From Thermoplasmata archaeon (GTDB taxonomy: Archaea; Thermoplasmatota; Thermoplasmata; Thermoplasmatales; GCA-001856825), in the NCBI GenBank assembly GCA_021792255.1, contig JAJYUZ010000003.1, positions 73,405 through 137,404 on the forward strand: 64,000 nt of DNA. Reading direction: 5' to 3'. Made by a program: the position numbers and the translations under genes. Positions 51,360 through 59,851 of the stretch are shown here, piece after piece; within the stretch, counting starts at the first letter, position 1, and every line of letters starts with the position of its first letter. The notes under the pieces are model-generated. The model was not told the origin of the DNA. It searched no databases and saw only the letters and a list, made by a program, of their open reading frames with translations.

Positions 51360-52313
51360 CTATCGCAATATGGTCACGAGGTCAGTAAGCGCAGCTTGAG
51401 CTGTCTGGATCTTTCCCGCTCCAGGTCCCATGCTGTATATCTTTCCCATCGTGTCTGTCTCAATCTCTATTGCATTCATAACACCACTTACTCCTGACAG
51501 AATATCGTCCTTGGAGAGCTGCATAGGTCTCACATAGGCCGTCGATCTATCGGCATATGCAACGAGTTTTGTTTTCGCCTTTGCCTGCTCAGGTGTCACA
51601 TTTCTGATTCCTTCAATCTTTAGGTCTGCGAATTCGTGTTTCCATCCCAAGATGTGGGAGATTATTGTGATCTTGGAAGCGGTATCGTACCCGTCAACAT
51701 CGTTCGTTGGGTCCGCTTCTGCGTAACCAAGTTCCTGGGCTTCTTTTAGTGCTACTGAAAAATTCTTTCCCTGCTCCATAGAGGTGAGAATGTAATTGGT
51801 TGTCCCGTTCATGACACCCCTGACGCTTTTCACTTCTGCCCCTGGAAGCAAATCTAGGATATTGAATGACGGAGTGCCTGCCATTACAGTTCCTTTCATC
51901 AGGAATTTTACACCCTTCTTCTTTGCGAGTTCCGTCAGTTCCTTGTATTTGAGCGCAGAAGGTCCTTTGTTCGTGGTTATCACATGTTTACCTAATTCCA
52001 GCGCAGTCCTGACGTGCGAATATGCTGGTTCCGCAGTCTTAAGGTTCAGCCAAGTGAACTCACATACTATATCCGCGTCCGATTCCTTGATTGTTGAAAT
52101 GACATCCTTCTGTGGAAAAATTTTACCACTGGCAATCTCTCTTATGATGTCTTGTTTAGGGTTGATTATGTGACCGTACTTCATGTCGACTATTTCGCTT
52201 ATCGAAACATTGTTCAATCCCAGGGAGTCTTTCTTTCTTGAGAATAAATCGAAAAATCCCTGCCCAACTGTTCCAAAACCTAGTATCAAAATCTTGGACT
52301 TTTTCGAGGTCAT
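51360..52313 (-). CDS. hom: Homoserine dehydrogenase
   Basis: A 317-residue enzyme that reduces aspartate semialdehyde to homoserine for threonine and methionine synthesis. The cofactor loop is GFGTVGQG (12-19), TTNKGP holds the conserved Lys, and GVMNGTTNYIL and ELGYAEADPTNDVDGYDTASK, split over about 196-216, are the catalytic segments. It lacks the C-terminal ACT domain, so it is of the short archaeal form. ATG 52313. Single gene, convergent with cyclase-family gene 2. Confidence 0.93.
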   Translation of the reverse strand: MTSKKSKILILGFGTVGQGFFDLFSRKKDSLGLNNVSISEIVDMKYGHIINPKQDIIREIASGKIFPQKDVISTIKESDADIVCEFTWLNLKTAEPAYSHVRTALELGKHVITTNKGPSALKYKELTELAKKKGVKFLMKGTVMAGTPSFNILDLLPGAEVKSVRGVMNGTTNYILTSMEQGKNFSVALKEAQELGYAEADPTNDVDGYDTASKITIISHILGWKHEFADLKIEGIRNVTPEQAKAKTKLVAYADRSTAYVRPMQLSKDDILSGVSGVMNAIEIETDTMGKIYSMGPGAGKIQTAQAALTDLVTILR

Positions 52314-52444
52314 GTCGAATCATCGTTTGCGAATAGTTAAAGATTCTGGTGAGGACAAGAAAACGCCGCAGAATGTGGAAGGAGTTTGGGTCTAAACGAG
52401 GGATATTTTAGTGGGGCTGAGACCTAAATATTGGTTTGAACCGG

Positions 52445-53326
52445 CTATCCAAATTTTTTTAGCCAGAATCTCGCAATTTCCTCTCTCGTAGCTATCCAGA
52501 GTTTTTCCTTATTCTTGACATATTTAAGAAATCCTTCAAGTGCAGGCAGTCTCCCGGCCCTCCCTGTTACTCTGATGTGAAATGCCGCAGACATCATCTT
52601 TGAATTCCTATCAGACTCCCGGTAGAGCGTGTCGAACGAATCTTTCAGATACGAGAGGAAATCAGAGCTGTTGGAGAATCTGTTCATCGGATTTTGAAAG
52701 TGGAAATCATTAGAGTCTGGTGCGTATGGAACTATCAGCATACCCGTCCCCTTGTCAAAGTAAGGTATGTCGTCTGCATATGAATCAGAGTCGTAAATGA
52801 AATTCTTGGACTCCTTCAGGAGTTCCAAAGTGTTGGGGCTGGGTTCTCTTGCGTAAAAACCTACAGGCCTCTTTCCCGTTATTTCAGTTATCAGATCGAC
52901 GGACTTCTTTATCTCCTTCCTCTCTTCTTCTTTCGTCATCCTGTATAGTTCTGTCCAAGAAAATCCATGGTCGCATATCTCGTGACCTTCTTTGATTATT
53001 GCCTTCGCGGCCTCCCTGTTGGCATCCAGAGATCTGGCCGTCGCATAGAACGTTGCTCTAACGTTGTATTTTCCAAGTAGGTCTAATATCCTCCATATTC
53101 CAACTCGTTGTCCGTACTCATAGACGGACTCCATACCTACATCCCTGACCTTGACATCCACTGGCCCGAATTCACCTATAGTTTCGACAGTGTTGTCCGT
53201 TGCGACCGAATGTTCGCTCCCTTCCTCATAGTTGAAAACGAGAGATAGGGCAAGTGTTTTTCCTCCTGGCCATTTGAACTTTGGAGGAAACCGCCCGTAA
53301 CCGACATAGTCTCTTGAGTTTTCCAT
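52445..53326 (-). CDS. Polysaccharide deacetylase-family protein, PuuE (allantoinase)-like
   Basis: A 293-residue NodB-fold protein. SLVFNYEEGSEHSVA and CDHGFSWTELYRMTKEEE match the PuuE-type branch, which includes cofactor-independent allantoinase and cyclic imidases, rather than chitin deacetylases; the usual D-D metal pair of NodB proteins reads NYEEG, as in that branch. It probably opens a cyclic amide. This chemistry is close to that of the two cyclase-family enzymes 2-5 kb away, so the genes could serve one pathway of heterocycle or amide breakdown; that link is inferred. Confidence 0.8.
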   Translation of the reverse strand: MENSRDYVGYGRFPPKFKWPGGKTLALSLVFNYEEGSEHSVATDNTVETIGEFGPVDVKVRDVGMESVYEYGQRVGIWRILDLLGKYNVRATFYATARSLDANREAAKAIIKEGHEICDHGFSWTELYRMTKEEERKEIKKSVDLITEITGKRPVGFYAREPSPNTLELLKESKNFIYDSDSYADDIPYFDKGTGMLIVPYAPDSNDFHFQNPMNRFSNSSDFLSYLKDSFDTLYRESDRNSKMMSAAFHIRVTGRAGRLPALEGFLKYVKNKEKLWIATREEIARFWLKKFG

Positions 53327-53437
53327 TCAATATATTATACGCTGCTTAGAGAAAAAAGTAACTATGCCCTCCCAGTGGACGCTGGAAAAAACTGTATCGT
53401 GCGGTTGCAGAAATGGCATGAACATCGGCATCTTTAC

Positions 53438-54808
53438 TCAAAGTTTCTTGAGTTCCTGTATTACCTTCGAAATGGATTCTTGCGCATCGCCGTAAAGCAT
53501 CTTTGTCTTGTCCATATAGAAGAGATCGTTTTCAATCCCTGCAAATCCCTTTCCCGCACCTCTCTTTAGTACCACCACGTTCTTCGATTTGTCAACATCG
53601 AGAATCGGCATTCCATAGAGAGCGGTACCGGGAATTCTCGCAGCGGGATTGACTACGTCATTTGCTCCGATTACCAGCGAGACGTCAACGTCCTGGAATG
53701 CTCTGTTCGCCTCATCCCGATCTTCTAGGAGATCGTAAGGCACTCCGGCTTCTGCCAGAAGAACGTTCATGTGCCCGGGCATCCTTCCGGCAACCGGATG
53801 GATTGCGAAGAATACCTTTATTCCTTTCGCTATAAGCATATCGGAGAGATCTCTGACCTTGAATTGTGCCTGTGCCGAAGCCATCCCAAATCCCGGGACT
53901 ATTGCCACTGTCGAAGCGTACGCAAGCATCACCGCGACATCCTCGCTGCTTATGGGTTTCAGATTTCCAGATACCGTCCTGCTTTCTTCCTGCACCTTTC
54001 CAAATCCCCCTGCCAGTATCGCTACGACCGATCTGTTCATTGCCGTAGCCATCGCAAGAGTCAGAATGGTGCCTGCTGCTCCAACCAGTATTCCTGCTAC
54101 TACCATAGCGTAGTTTGATATCGCAAACCCTTCCAGTCCAACTGCTATACCTGTCATTGCATTGTACAGAGAGATGAGAACTGGCATATCTGCCCCACCG
54201 ATCGGGAGGGCCATAAGGAAACCGTATCCTATAGTCAGAATGAAGAAAGGAATCAGCGCCGATCTGTAGGAAATCAGAAGGCTGTGGTGAGTGAGAAATA
54301 GTATTCCAAATAGCACACCCACTGCTACGACTATTAGGTTAGCGGCTTGCTGGAGGGTGAAGATTATAGGCTTCTGTCTTATCCATCCCTGAAGTTTGAG
54401 GAAAGCTATCACACTCCCCGCTATAGACACATTGCCAATTATCGCCCCCACCAAAGCGATCGTGAGATTGAATGAAGATGTACCGAATCGTATCAACTCG
54501 ATTGCTGCTATGCTGGATGCCGCGCCAGCCCCCATTCCGTTGTATATGGCAACCATCTGGGGCATGTCTACTATTGCGACTTTCCTGGCGGCAATGAAAC
54601 CTATGACTGCGCCTATCAGAATTGCTGTAAATATCAGGACGAGGTTTGAGAGACCCGGGACAAAGAGCGTGGCACCGATTGAAAATGCCATCGCTATTCC
54701 TGCCCACAGTATTCCACTTCTCGCCGTTGCAGGGTTGCCCATCCTTATCAGACCTATTACAAATGCAGCAATCGTAAGAACGTAGATTGGCTGGGTTATG
54801 TCGATCAT
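53438..54808 (-). CDS. pntB: NAD(P) transhydrogenase subunit beta
   Basis: A 456-residue subunit. The first 270 residues form about eight or nine helices (IYNGMGAGAASSIAAIE, GGADMPVLISLYNAMTG); the C-terminal domain III binds NADP(H): VPGFGMASAQAQFKV, HPVAGRMPGHMNVLLAEA, GANDVVNPAARI and the K-R-G-A-G-K-G-F-A-G loop. It drives hydride transfer between NADH and NADP using the proton gradient. It overlaps the preceding subunit as ATGA. Part of a three-gene operon pntA1-pntA2-pntB. Confidence 0.94.
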   Translation of the reverse strand: MIDITQPIYVLTIAAFVIGLIRMGNPATARSGILWAGIAMAFSIGATLFVPGLSNLVLIFTAILIGAVIGFIAARKVAIVDMPQMVAIYNGMGAGAASSIAAIELIRFGTSSFNLTIALVGAIIGNVSIAGSVIAFLKLQGWIRQKPIIFTLQQAANLIVVAVGVLFGILFLTHHSLLISYRSALIPFFILTIGYGFLMALPIGGADMPVLISLYNAMTGIAVGLEGFAISNYAMVVAGILVGAAGTILTLAMATAMNRSVVAILAGGFGKVQEESRTVSGNLKPISSEDVAVMLAYASTVAIVPGFGMASAQAQFKVRDLSDMLIAKGIKVFFAIHPVAGRMPGHMNVLLAEAGVPYDLLEDRDEANRAFQDVDVSLVIGANDVVNPAARIPGTALYGMPILDVDKSKNVVVLKRGAGKGFAGIENDLFYMDKTKMLYGDAQESISKVIQELKKL

Positions 54809-55161
54809 TTCCCCCCTCCCTTCTTCCTGAACATAGAGAGCATCCTTTCAGTCACCACATAACCCCCTACGACGTTCAGCGTGGCCATCACAACTCCTGT
54901 GAATCCTATGACTCGTTCTACATCGTTTGTCGCATATCCGAGAGCAAGAATCGCTCCCACCAAGACGATTCCGTGAATGAAATTTGAACCCGACATCAGG
55001 GGGGTGTGAAGTATCACGGGAACGTGGCTTATGACCTCATATCCGACAAATATTGCAAGTATGACTATGTAAAGCCATGCCCAGTCTGTAATGATCAGTT
55101 CCCGCCACCTTCTTTTGACATAGGTGGAAAAGTCAATTTTCCATCGGTGCATATCATGCAA
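54805..55161 (-). CDS. NAD(P) transhydrogenase subunit alpha, membrane part
   Basis: A short membrane subunit (PntA2) with three helices. The conserved part is EVISHVPVILHTPLMSGSNFIHGIVLVGA, split over about 42-70, the same as in the C-terminal part of E. coli PntA. An ATG start at 55161 gives 118 residues, but its first 20 are basic, lie inside the end of the upstream subunit gene in another frame and do not look conserved. The homologous region begins near a CTG at 55098, which overlaps the upstream stop as CTGA, in the same way that ATGA/GTGA/TTGA couple other genes in this window. The true start is therefore unsettled. Confidence 0.85.
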   Translation of the reverse strand: MHDMHRWKIDFSTYVKRRWRELIITDWAWLYIVILAIFVGYEVISHVPVILHTPLMSGSNFIHGIVLVGAILALGYATNDVERVIGFTGVVMATLNVVGGYVVTERMLSMFRKKGGGK

Positions 55162-56237
55162 GCCGCTAGGAGTTCGTCCTTCTCTGGGCCGACGAAATTT
55201 CCATCCTGTCCGATAAGTATCGATAAAAAGGACAGGACGTTCCTCGAATACATCTGGCTTGAGTTGGTCGGCACGTCCGATTGAGGATTTACTGACCCTA
55301 CAATCTTCACTCCATTGTGTACTATAATTTTCCCCTGCTGAGTCAATTCACAATTTCCCCCGGACTCTGCCATTACGTCAACAATCACACTGCCAGATTT
55401 CATTTTGGAGACGACTTCAGAACTGACTATCTTGGGAGCCTTTTTGCCCGGAACCCCTGCCGTCGTAATAATGACATCAGATGAGACTATGGCAGCTTCT
55501 AGAATTTCTTTTTCCTTATTCTTTTCTTCAGCTGTCAGTTCTCTCGCATAACCTCCCCCTCCTACTGCATCTAGGCCAACTTCGAGAAACTTGGCCCCTA
55601 GACTCCTGACGTCCTCACCTGCGGCTCTCCTGACGTCATATGCCGTGACAGATGCGCCTAGCCGTCTTGATGTTGCAATTGCCATTAGTCCAGCGACCCC
55701 TGCACCTATGACGAGAACGTTGGCTGGTTTTACCGTTCCAGCTGCCGTCGTGAGCATCGGCATTAGTCTTGGCGAGTGGTAAGCTCCGATTATCGTGGCT
55801 CGATATCCTGCGACCGCAGATTGCGACGACAGGACGTCCATCGACTGTGCGCGGCTCGTTCTAGGAAGAAGTTCCAGAGAATAGACTCTCAATCCGCTTT
55901 TGGCCAATTCCTGAGCAAGTGACTGGAATCTTAGAGGATATATCTGACCAACCACTGTAGATTTTTCCTTAAAGTTCAATAGATCTTTGATTTCAGGTCT
56001 TCCTAACATTATTGTTAGGTCTGCCCTTGAGAGGATTTCGCTTCGACCATCGAGTACTATGCATCCCGCTGCGCCGTATTCTGAATCTTGGAAACCTGCT
56101 CTGATCCCCCCGCCTGACTGCACGAGCACTTCCAAGTTCTTTGAAACCAGCTTCTTTGTATCTTCTGGTACCAAAGCCACCCTGTTCTCATTCTCAGAAG
56201 TCTCGTTTAGGACTCCGATACTTATGGTCAATTTCAC
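55095..56237 (-). CDS. NAD(P) transhydrogenase subunit alpha, NAD-binding part
   Basis: A 380-residue soluble subunit (PntA1) of the alanine dehydrogenase/PNT family that binds NAD(H). SIGVLNETSENENRVALVPE is the family start, LVQSGGGIRAGFQDSEYG follows, and the Rossmann motif is VIGAGVAGLMAIATSRRLGA. The frame is open to 56312, but the conserved N-terminus begins at a GTG at 56237 (or TTG 56240). It leads the transhydrogenase operon and is divergent from an MBL-fold gene, with about 120 bases between the starts. Confidence 0.9.
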   Translation of the reverse strand: MKLTISIGVLNETSENENRVALVPEDTKKLVSKNLEVLVQSGGGIRAGFQDSEYGAAGCIVLDGRSEILSRADLTIMLGRPEIKDLLNFKEKSTVVGQIYPLRFQSLAQELAKSGLRVYSLELLPRTSRAQSMDVLSSQSAVAGYRATIIGAYHSPRLMPMLTTAAGTVKPANVLVIGAGVAGLMAIATSRRLGASVTAYDVRRAAGEDVRSLGAKFLEVGLDAVGGGGYARELTAEEKNKEKEILEAAIVSSDVIITTAGVPGKKAPKIVSSEVVSKMKSGSVIVDVMAESGGNCELTQQGKIIVHNGVKIVGSVNPQSDVPTNSSQMYSRNVLSFLSILIGQDGNFVGPEKDELLAACMICTDGKLTFPPMSKEGGGN

Positions 56238-56359
56238 CAACCTCTGCGCAGATAATAGATTTTCATAAGTATGTATCGTTTCACCTTGAGAGACCTGGAA
56301 ATAAACAGTCATGTCATTCGACTTCGAAAGAGTTTAATCTGTTGGTGAGGTTGGCGCTT

Positions 56360-56968
56360 GTGAAATTCACTGACAGTATAGAGCTGATTGATGGAACCAT
56401 GGCAAACTGCTACGTCGTGAAAATTCAAGACAAGATAATACTGATTGATGCTGGAATGAAGAGCTCTGCGAAGAAGATAATTGATCACTTTGAAAGAACC
56501 AATACTCCCCCTGACTTGGTGCTGATTACCCATTGTCATCTTGATCACATAGGTGGATTGTCTGATCTTGACTCGAAATTCCATCCTCAAATATTTGTTC
56601 CGGACAAAGAGCTTGAGATTGCGAGAGGTAATGAGAAAATGCCATCGACGGGTGGGTTTATGTCAGCAATGGTGGGCCTCACAAGGGCAAAACCGGTCAA
56701 TGGTGCAAGACCGATGAGTGAGCTGAATCAGGAAGGCTTGAGGATTGTAGACACCAACGGGCATACTCCTGGAAGCACCTCTTTCCTTTTTGAAGAATAT
56801 AAGGCCATTTTCGTTGGCGATTCGGTATCGGAGAACAAGGGAAGATATGAATTCAGCAAGTCTTTCACTCTGGATCCAAGAAACGCAGAAGTATCTCTCA
56901 GAAAAATATTGGATATGCACGGAATGACCGCATATCCAGGGCATGGCCCGGTATTCGTCGTACCGTAG
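56360..56968 (+). CDS. MBL-fold metallo-hydrolase
   Basis: A 202-residue metallo-beta-lactamase-fold protein. The metal motif is HCHLDH (58-63), with further ligands in NGHTPGSTSF, VGDSV and YPGHGP. It is a short member, similar in layout to glyoxalase II-like or general MBL hydrolases; the substrate is unknown. The frame is open far upstream (56141) through the divergent transhydrogenase gene, but the family start lies at GTG 56360 (or TTG 56351), about 25 nt below AGTTTAATC. Convergent with the epimerase gene. Confidence 0.82.
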   Translation: MKFTDSIELIDGTMANCYVVKIQDKIILIDAGMKSSAKKIIDHFERTNTPPDLVLITHCHLDHIGGLSDLDSKFHPQIFVPDKELEIARGNEKMPSTGGFMSAMVGLTRAKPVNGARPMSELNQEGLRIVDTNGHTPGSTSFLFEEYKAIFVGDSVSENKGRYEFSKSFTLDPRNAEVSLRKILDMHGMTAYPGHGPVFVVP

Positions 56969-56999
56969 TTGGGTGGTGCTGTTGATCCGTCAATGGACT

Positions 57000-57905
57000 C
57001 TAATTTGTTTCTGTCATTAGATCATTCAGTGCTTCCTCAATGTTCGGATATTTGAATTTGAAGCCCATCTCTAGCAGTCTCCTTGGCACAACTCTTTGAC
57101 CGCTGAAGACAGAATATTCGCTCCCTTCTCCGAGCACCAGTTTGGCTAGAGAGGGACCCATTCTGATTCTAATCTTCTTTCCCATCTCTCCTGCTATGAG
57201 ATTCATTAGACCGTCCAATCTCAGTTGATTTGGAGAGACTGCGTTGTAAGCTCCTTCGAATCCCCCTTGCGTCATGAATATGATTGATGAAACGGCATCG
57301 TCCACGTGAATCCAGGATTTCCACGATGCCTTTCCTTTTGTATTGAATGATATCCCTGATCTAGCTCCCCTCAGGAGCTGCGGAAAAGCTCCGCCATCAT
57401 TTCCAAGGATCACCCCAAACCTCGGGGTCAGGAGCTTGACGCTCTTGTCAACTTTCTTTGCTTCCTCCTCCCACCTTGTGCTGAGATTTGCAAGAAAATC
57501 GTCACCTGCTTTTGAATCTTCGTCCACGGTACCTTCTTCGACATTCCCGTAATATCCTATTGCAGACGCACTGACGAGGTATTTTGGCTTCGAATTTGCA
57601 GAATTTATTGCATTCACAAGAAGAGAGGTACTTCGTACCCTGGAATCCACAATTTCCTTTTTGTAAGTTTCAGTCCATTTCTTGTCTATTCCTGCACCAG
57701 CCAGATTGATGACCACGTCGTAACCTTCGATGCTGTTTGCCTGGATTCTTTCGTCACCAGTGGGATTCCAGGTGATCTGCTTGTAAGATATGGACGGGTC
57801 AGCCTTCCGTGTCAAAATGGCCACTTCACCTCCACTTTCGATTATCTTTTTGGAAAGATGTTTTCCTATGAACCCGGAACCACCAGCTATTAAAGCTCTA
57901 ACCAT
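57000..57905 (-). CDS. NAD(P)-dependent epimerase-like protein (TIGR01777/YfcH family)
   Basis: A 301-residue extended SDR. IAGGSGFIGKHLSKKI is the cofactor loop, VVINLAGAGIDKKW and SASAIGYYG with the active-site Tyr, SWIHVDDAVSSI, and a C-terminal P-R-R-L-L-E-M-G-F-x-F-x-Y-P segment are typical of the YfcH/SULA group. The frame is open to 58061 but ATG 57905, preceded by GAGGAGTGAGG, is the normal family start. Function of this group is poorly known. It lies about 60 bases below the small CPIC protein gene. Confidence 0.85.
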   Translation of the reverse strand: MVRALIAGGSGFIGKHLSKKIIESGGEVAILTRKADPSISYKQITWNPTGDERIQANSIEGYDVVINLAGAGIDKKWTETYKKEIVDSRVRSTSLLVNAINSANSKPKYLVSASAIGYYGNVEEGTVDEDSKAGDDFLANLSTRWEEEAKKVDKSVKLLTPRFGVILGNDGGAFPQLLRGARSGISFNTKGKASWKSWIHVDDAVSSIIFMTQGGFEGAYNAVSPNQLRLDGLMNLIAGEMGKKIRIRMGPSLAKLVLGEGSEYSVFSGQRVVPRRLLEMGFKFKYPNIEEALNDLMTETN

Positions 57906-57964
57906 CTGAACCTCACTCCTCGTTAAGGTACTATGCTTGACTACCCAGAATAGAGAATTAAACC

Positions 57965-58261
57965 TTACGCACTGGAAGTGACTGTGAATTTTGTCGGTGA
58001 GGTGCCTGGAGGAAGAGGTGGATCGACGATAATCCTGAAAGGAATACCGTTCTTTTGACAAAACGCATCTATCTCAAAAACTTGAACATCAACAATCTTG
58101 TCGGCATTCTTTTTTGTTGTCGCGAAGGTATTGTAATATATGGACGATGTATCCGCAGGGGAACTCTTGCTCTCCGTATACTCCACCTTGACCTTGTAAT
58201 TGTGATTCAGATCGCATATGGGGCACTTTAGCATAGATACGTTGAACTCTAATTCGGTCAT
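57965..58261 (-). CDS. Hypothetical 98-residue protein with a CPIC motif
   Basis: A 98-residue soluble protein I do not recognise. The N-terminal third has a strand pair around MLKCPICDLNHNYKVKV (one CxxC pair plus a later single Cys), followed by a mixed alpha/beta part (VDVQVFEIDAFCQKNG) and a Pro-rich tail (VDPPLPPGTSP). The frame is open to 58324, but a strong TATA box TATATATCAC (58279-58288 on the minus strand) about 23 nt above ATG 58261 sets the start. A single CxxC pair is not enough for a zinc ribbon unless it dimerises or uses the nearby His. Confidence 0.65.
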   Translation of the reverse strand: MTELEFNVSMLKCPICDLNHNYKVKVEYTESKSSPADTSSIYYNTFATTKKNADKIVDVQVFEIDAFCQKNGIPFRIIVDPPLPPGTSPTKFTVTSSA

Positions 58262-58403
58262 GATTCGTGATTTGGTCGTGATATATACGAATTTGTTTGC
58301 ATCCGAACCCAAATCTGTGACCAAACTATCCAGATTGCATGCGTGCCAGTGTTTTCAGACTTAATAATTACCTCGGCATAGGGATCCAATAAAGGGTACG
58401 CAA

Positions 58404-59294
58404 ATGTTTGAGCAAATAAAGAAATTGGCTGATGTATCCTCACGAGGGGGAAGAGTTCCTCCAATCTACCTTTACCTTGTTTTCATCATCCCGGGATTTG
58501 CTTATTCTGTTACCAAAACAGGTCAGTTGAATTTCATCCCTTTCATCCTCGTCTCAACGGCCATAATGCCACTGATCGCTGCAACGAACTTGTTTGACGA
58601 TTATTTTGATTACGATTTGGGTTTTGACAAGAAAGACTCGCCCAACACGATTTATAGGCGACACCCTATCTTTCATTACAAAGTGACTCCCACCTATCTG
58701 ATTAGATGGGCAGTCGTGTTTTCAATCATCTACCTGATCTTTAGCTTCCTCATTTCTCTGAAATATGGATTGGTACTGAACCTGATAGCCATCATTGGAC
58801 TCGCTCTTGGATACGGATACACCGGTCCCCCGTTTGGATACAAGTACCTTGGTTTAGGTGAAATAGGAGTGCTGCTTTCAGCGATAGCCGCAAGCGAGTT
58901 CATCTCTGTTGCTGCAATTGGACGTTTTTACCCGACTTCGGTTCTATTCTTTTTGCCATTTTCCCTTTTGATCGCCCTCGTTCTTTTTTTGGGAAATTAT
59001 CGAGATTTGGAATTTGATCAGAAATCTGGATTTAAGACCCTTGCGACAGTTCTGGGAAGAAGAAAGTCGGGACTTTTCTCGGCATTAGTATTCACCATCT
59101 TCTATGGTACTATAGCAATCTTATACTTCATGAGAATTTATGGAGAATTTTCTTTGATAGATTTCATTACAGCTCCCTTCGCTTACTATCTTACCGTTGA
59201 GTGGTCAAAGAGGGACAGCTCGAAATTTGAAAGGTTTGCGGGACCATACCTTTTCGCTATTCTTATGCTCCTCATTTTGTTGCTGGTTCTGTAG
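58404..59294 (+). CDS. UbiA-family prenyltransferase (MenA-like)
   Basis: A 296-residue membrane enzyme with about eight to nine helices. The first Asp motif is NLFDDYFDYD (62-71) and the second is NYRDLEFDQKSGFKTLATVLG, both of which bind the Mg-diphosphate of the prenyl donor. The pattern is nearest to MenA and related quinone prenyltransferases, which fits a menaquinone/thermoplasmaquinone-using archaeon with the SDH and complex I genes seen here; lipid (DGGGP synthase) or haem roles are less likely but not excluded. Starts ATG 58404; next gene is an Lrp regulator on the same strand. Confidence 0.85.
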   Translation: MFEQIKKLADVSSRGGRVPPIYLYLVFIIPGFAYSVTKTGQLNFIPFILVSTAIMPLIAATNLFDDYFDYDLGFDKKDSPNTIYRRHPIFHYKVTPTYLIRWAVVFSIIYLIFSFLISLKYGLVLNLIAIIGLALGYGYTGPPFGYKYLGLGEIGVLLSAIAASEFISVAAIGRFYPTSVLFFLPFSLLIALVLFLGNYRDLEFDQKSGFKTLATVLGRRKSGLFSALVFTIFYGTIAILYFMRIYGEFSLIDFITAPFAYYLTVEWSKRDSSKFERFAGPYLFAILMLLILLLVL

Positions 59295-59359
59295 AGCCTT
59301 AACCGCGCATGAAAGGAAGAAACTGTTAAATCTAGAATGCGTTCTCTTTCCTGATACCC

Positions 59360-59815
59360 ATGGATGAGTTCGACAAACGCATTTTGAAAATACTACGAGA
59401 GGATGCAACTCTGTCATTGAAGGAGATTGGAAAGAGAGTCGGACTTTACTCTCCATCTGCTATAAGCAAGAGAATCGAAGTACTCCGGATGAAGGGTTAC
59501 ATCAAGAAGATAACCGCAACCCTCGATTATTCAAAGATGGGTTTCTCATTTTCCACCATCACGCTGATAAGGGGCAAGTACGGCGGAAACTACAAAGAAT
59601 TAATTGCTGAAAAATTGAAGAAGATACCGGGGATAGTTTCTGTTCACTTCCTGCTTGGAGACATAGACTTCATGATTCAGACTATTTCTAGAAGTAAAGA
59701 CGAATATTCGAAAATTCTGGACAGGATATCATCCATAGCAGAGATAGAAAGATCCGATACTAGAACGATTTTGCAGACCTACAAGGAGATGGATTTTGGA
59801 TCAGTCGAAATCTAA
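59360..59815 (+). CDS. Lrp/AsnC-family transcriptional regulator
   Basis: A 151-residue regulator: an N-terminal winged helix-turn-helix (MDEFDKRILKILREDATLSL, then SPSAISKRIEVLRMKGYI), followed by the RAM ligand-binding and oligomer domain (VHFLLGDIDFMIQTISRSKDEY). Length and layout are standard. It may respond to an amino acid and control nearby genes such as the peptide-type ABC ATPases just downstream in the opposite direction; that is a guess from position. Confidence 0.9.
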   Translation: MDEFDKRILKILREDATLSLKEIGKRVGLYSPSAISKRIEVLRMKGYIKKITATLDYSKMGFSFSTITLIRGKYGGNYKELIAEKLKKIPGIVSVHFLLGDIDFMIQTISRSKDEYSKILDRISSIAEIERSDTRTILQTYKEMDFGSVEI

Positions 59816-59851
59816 GCGGCTATCAAATTTTCTATTCCTCGCAAATTTAGT

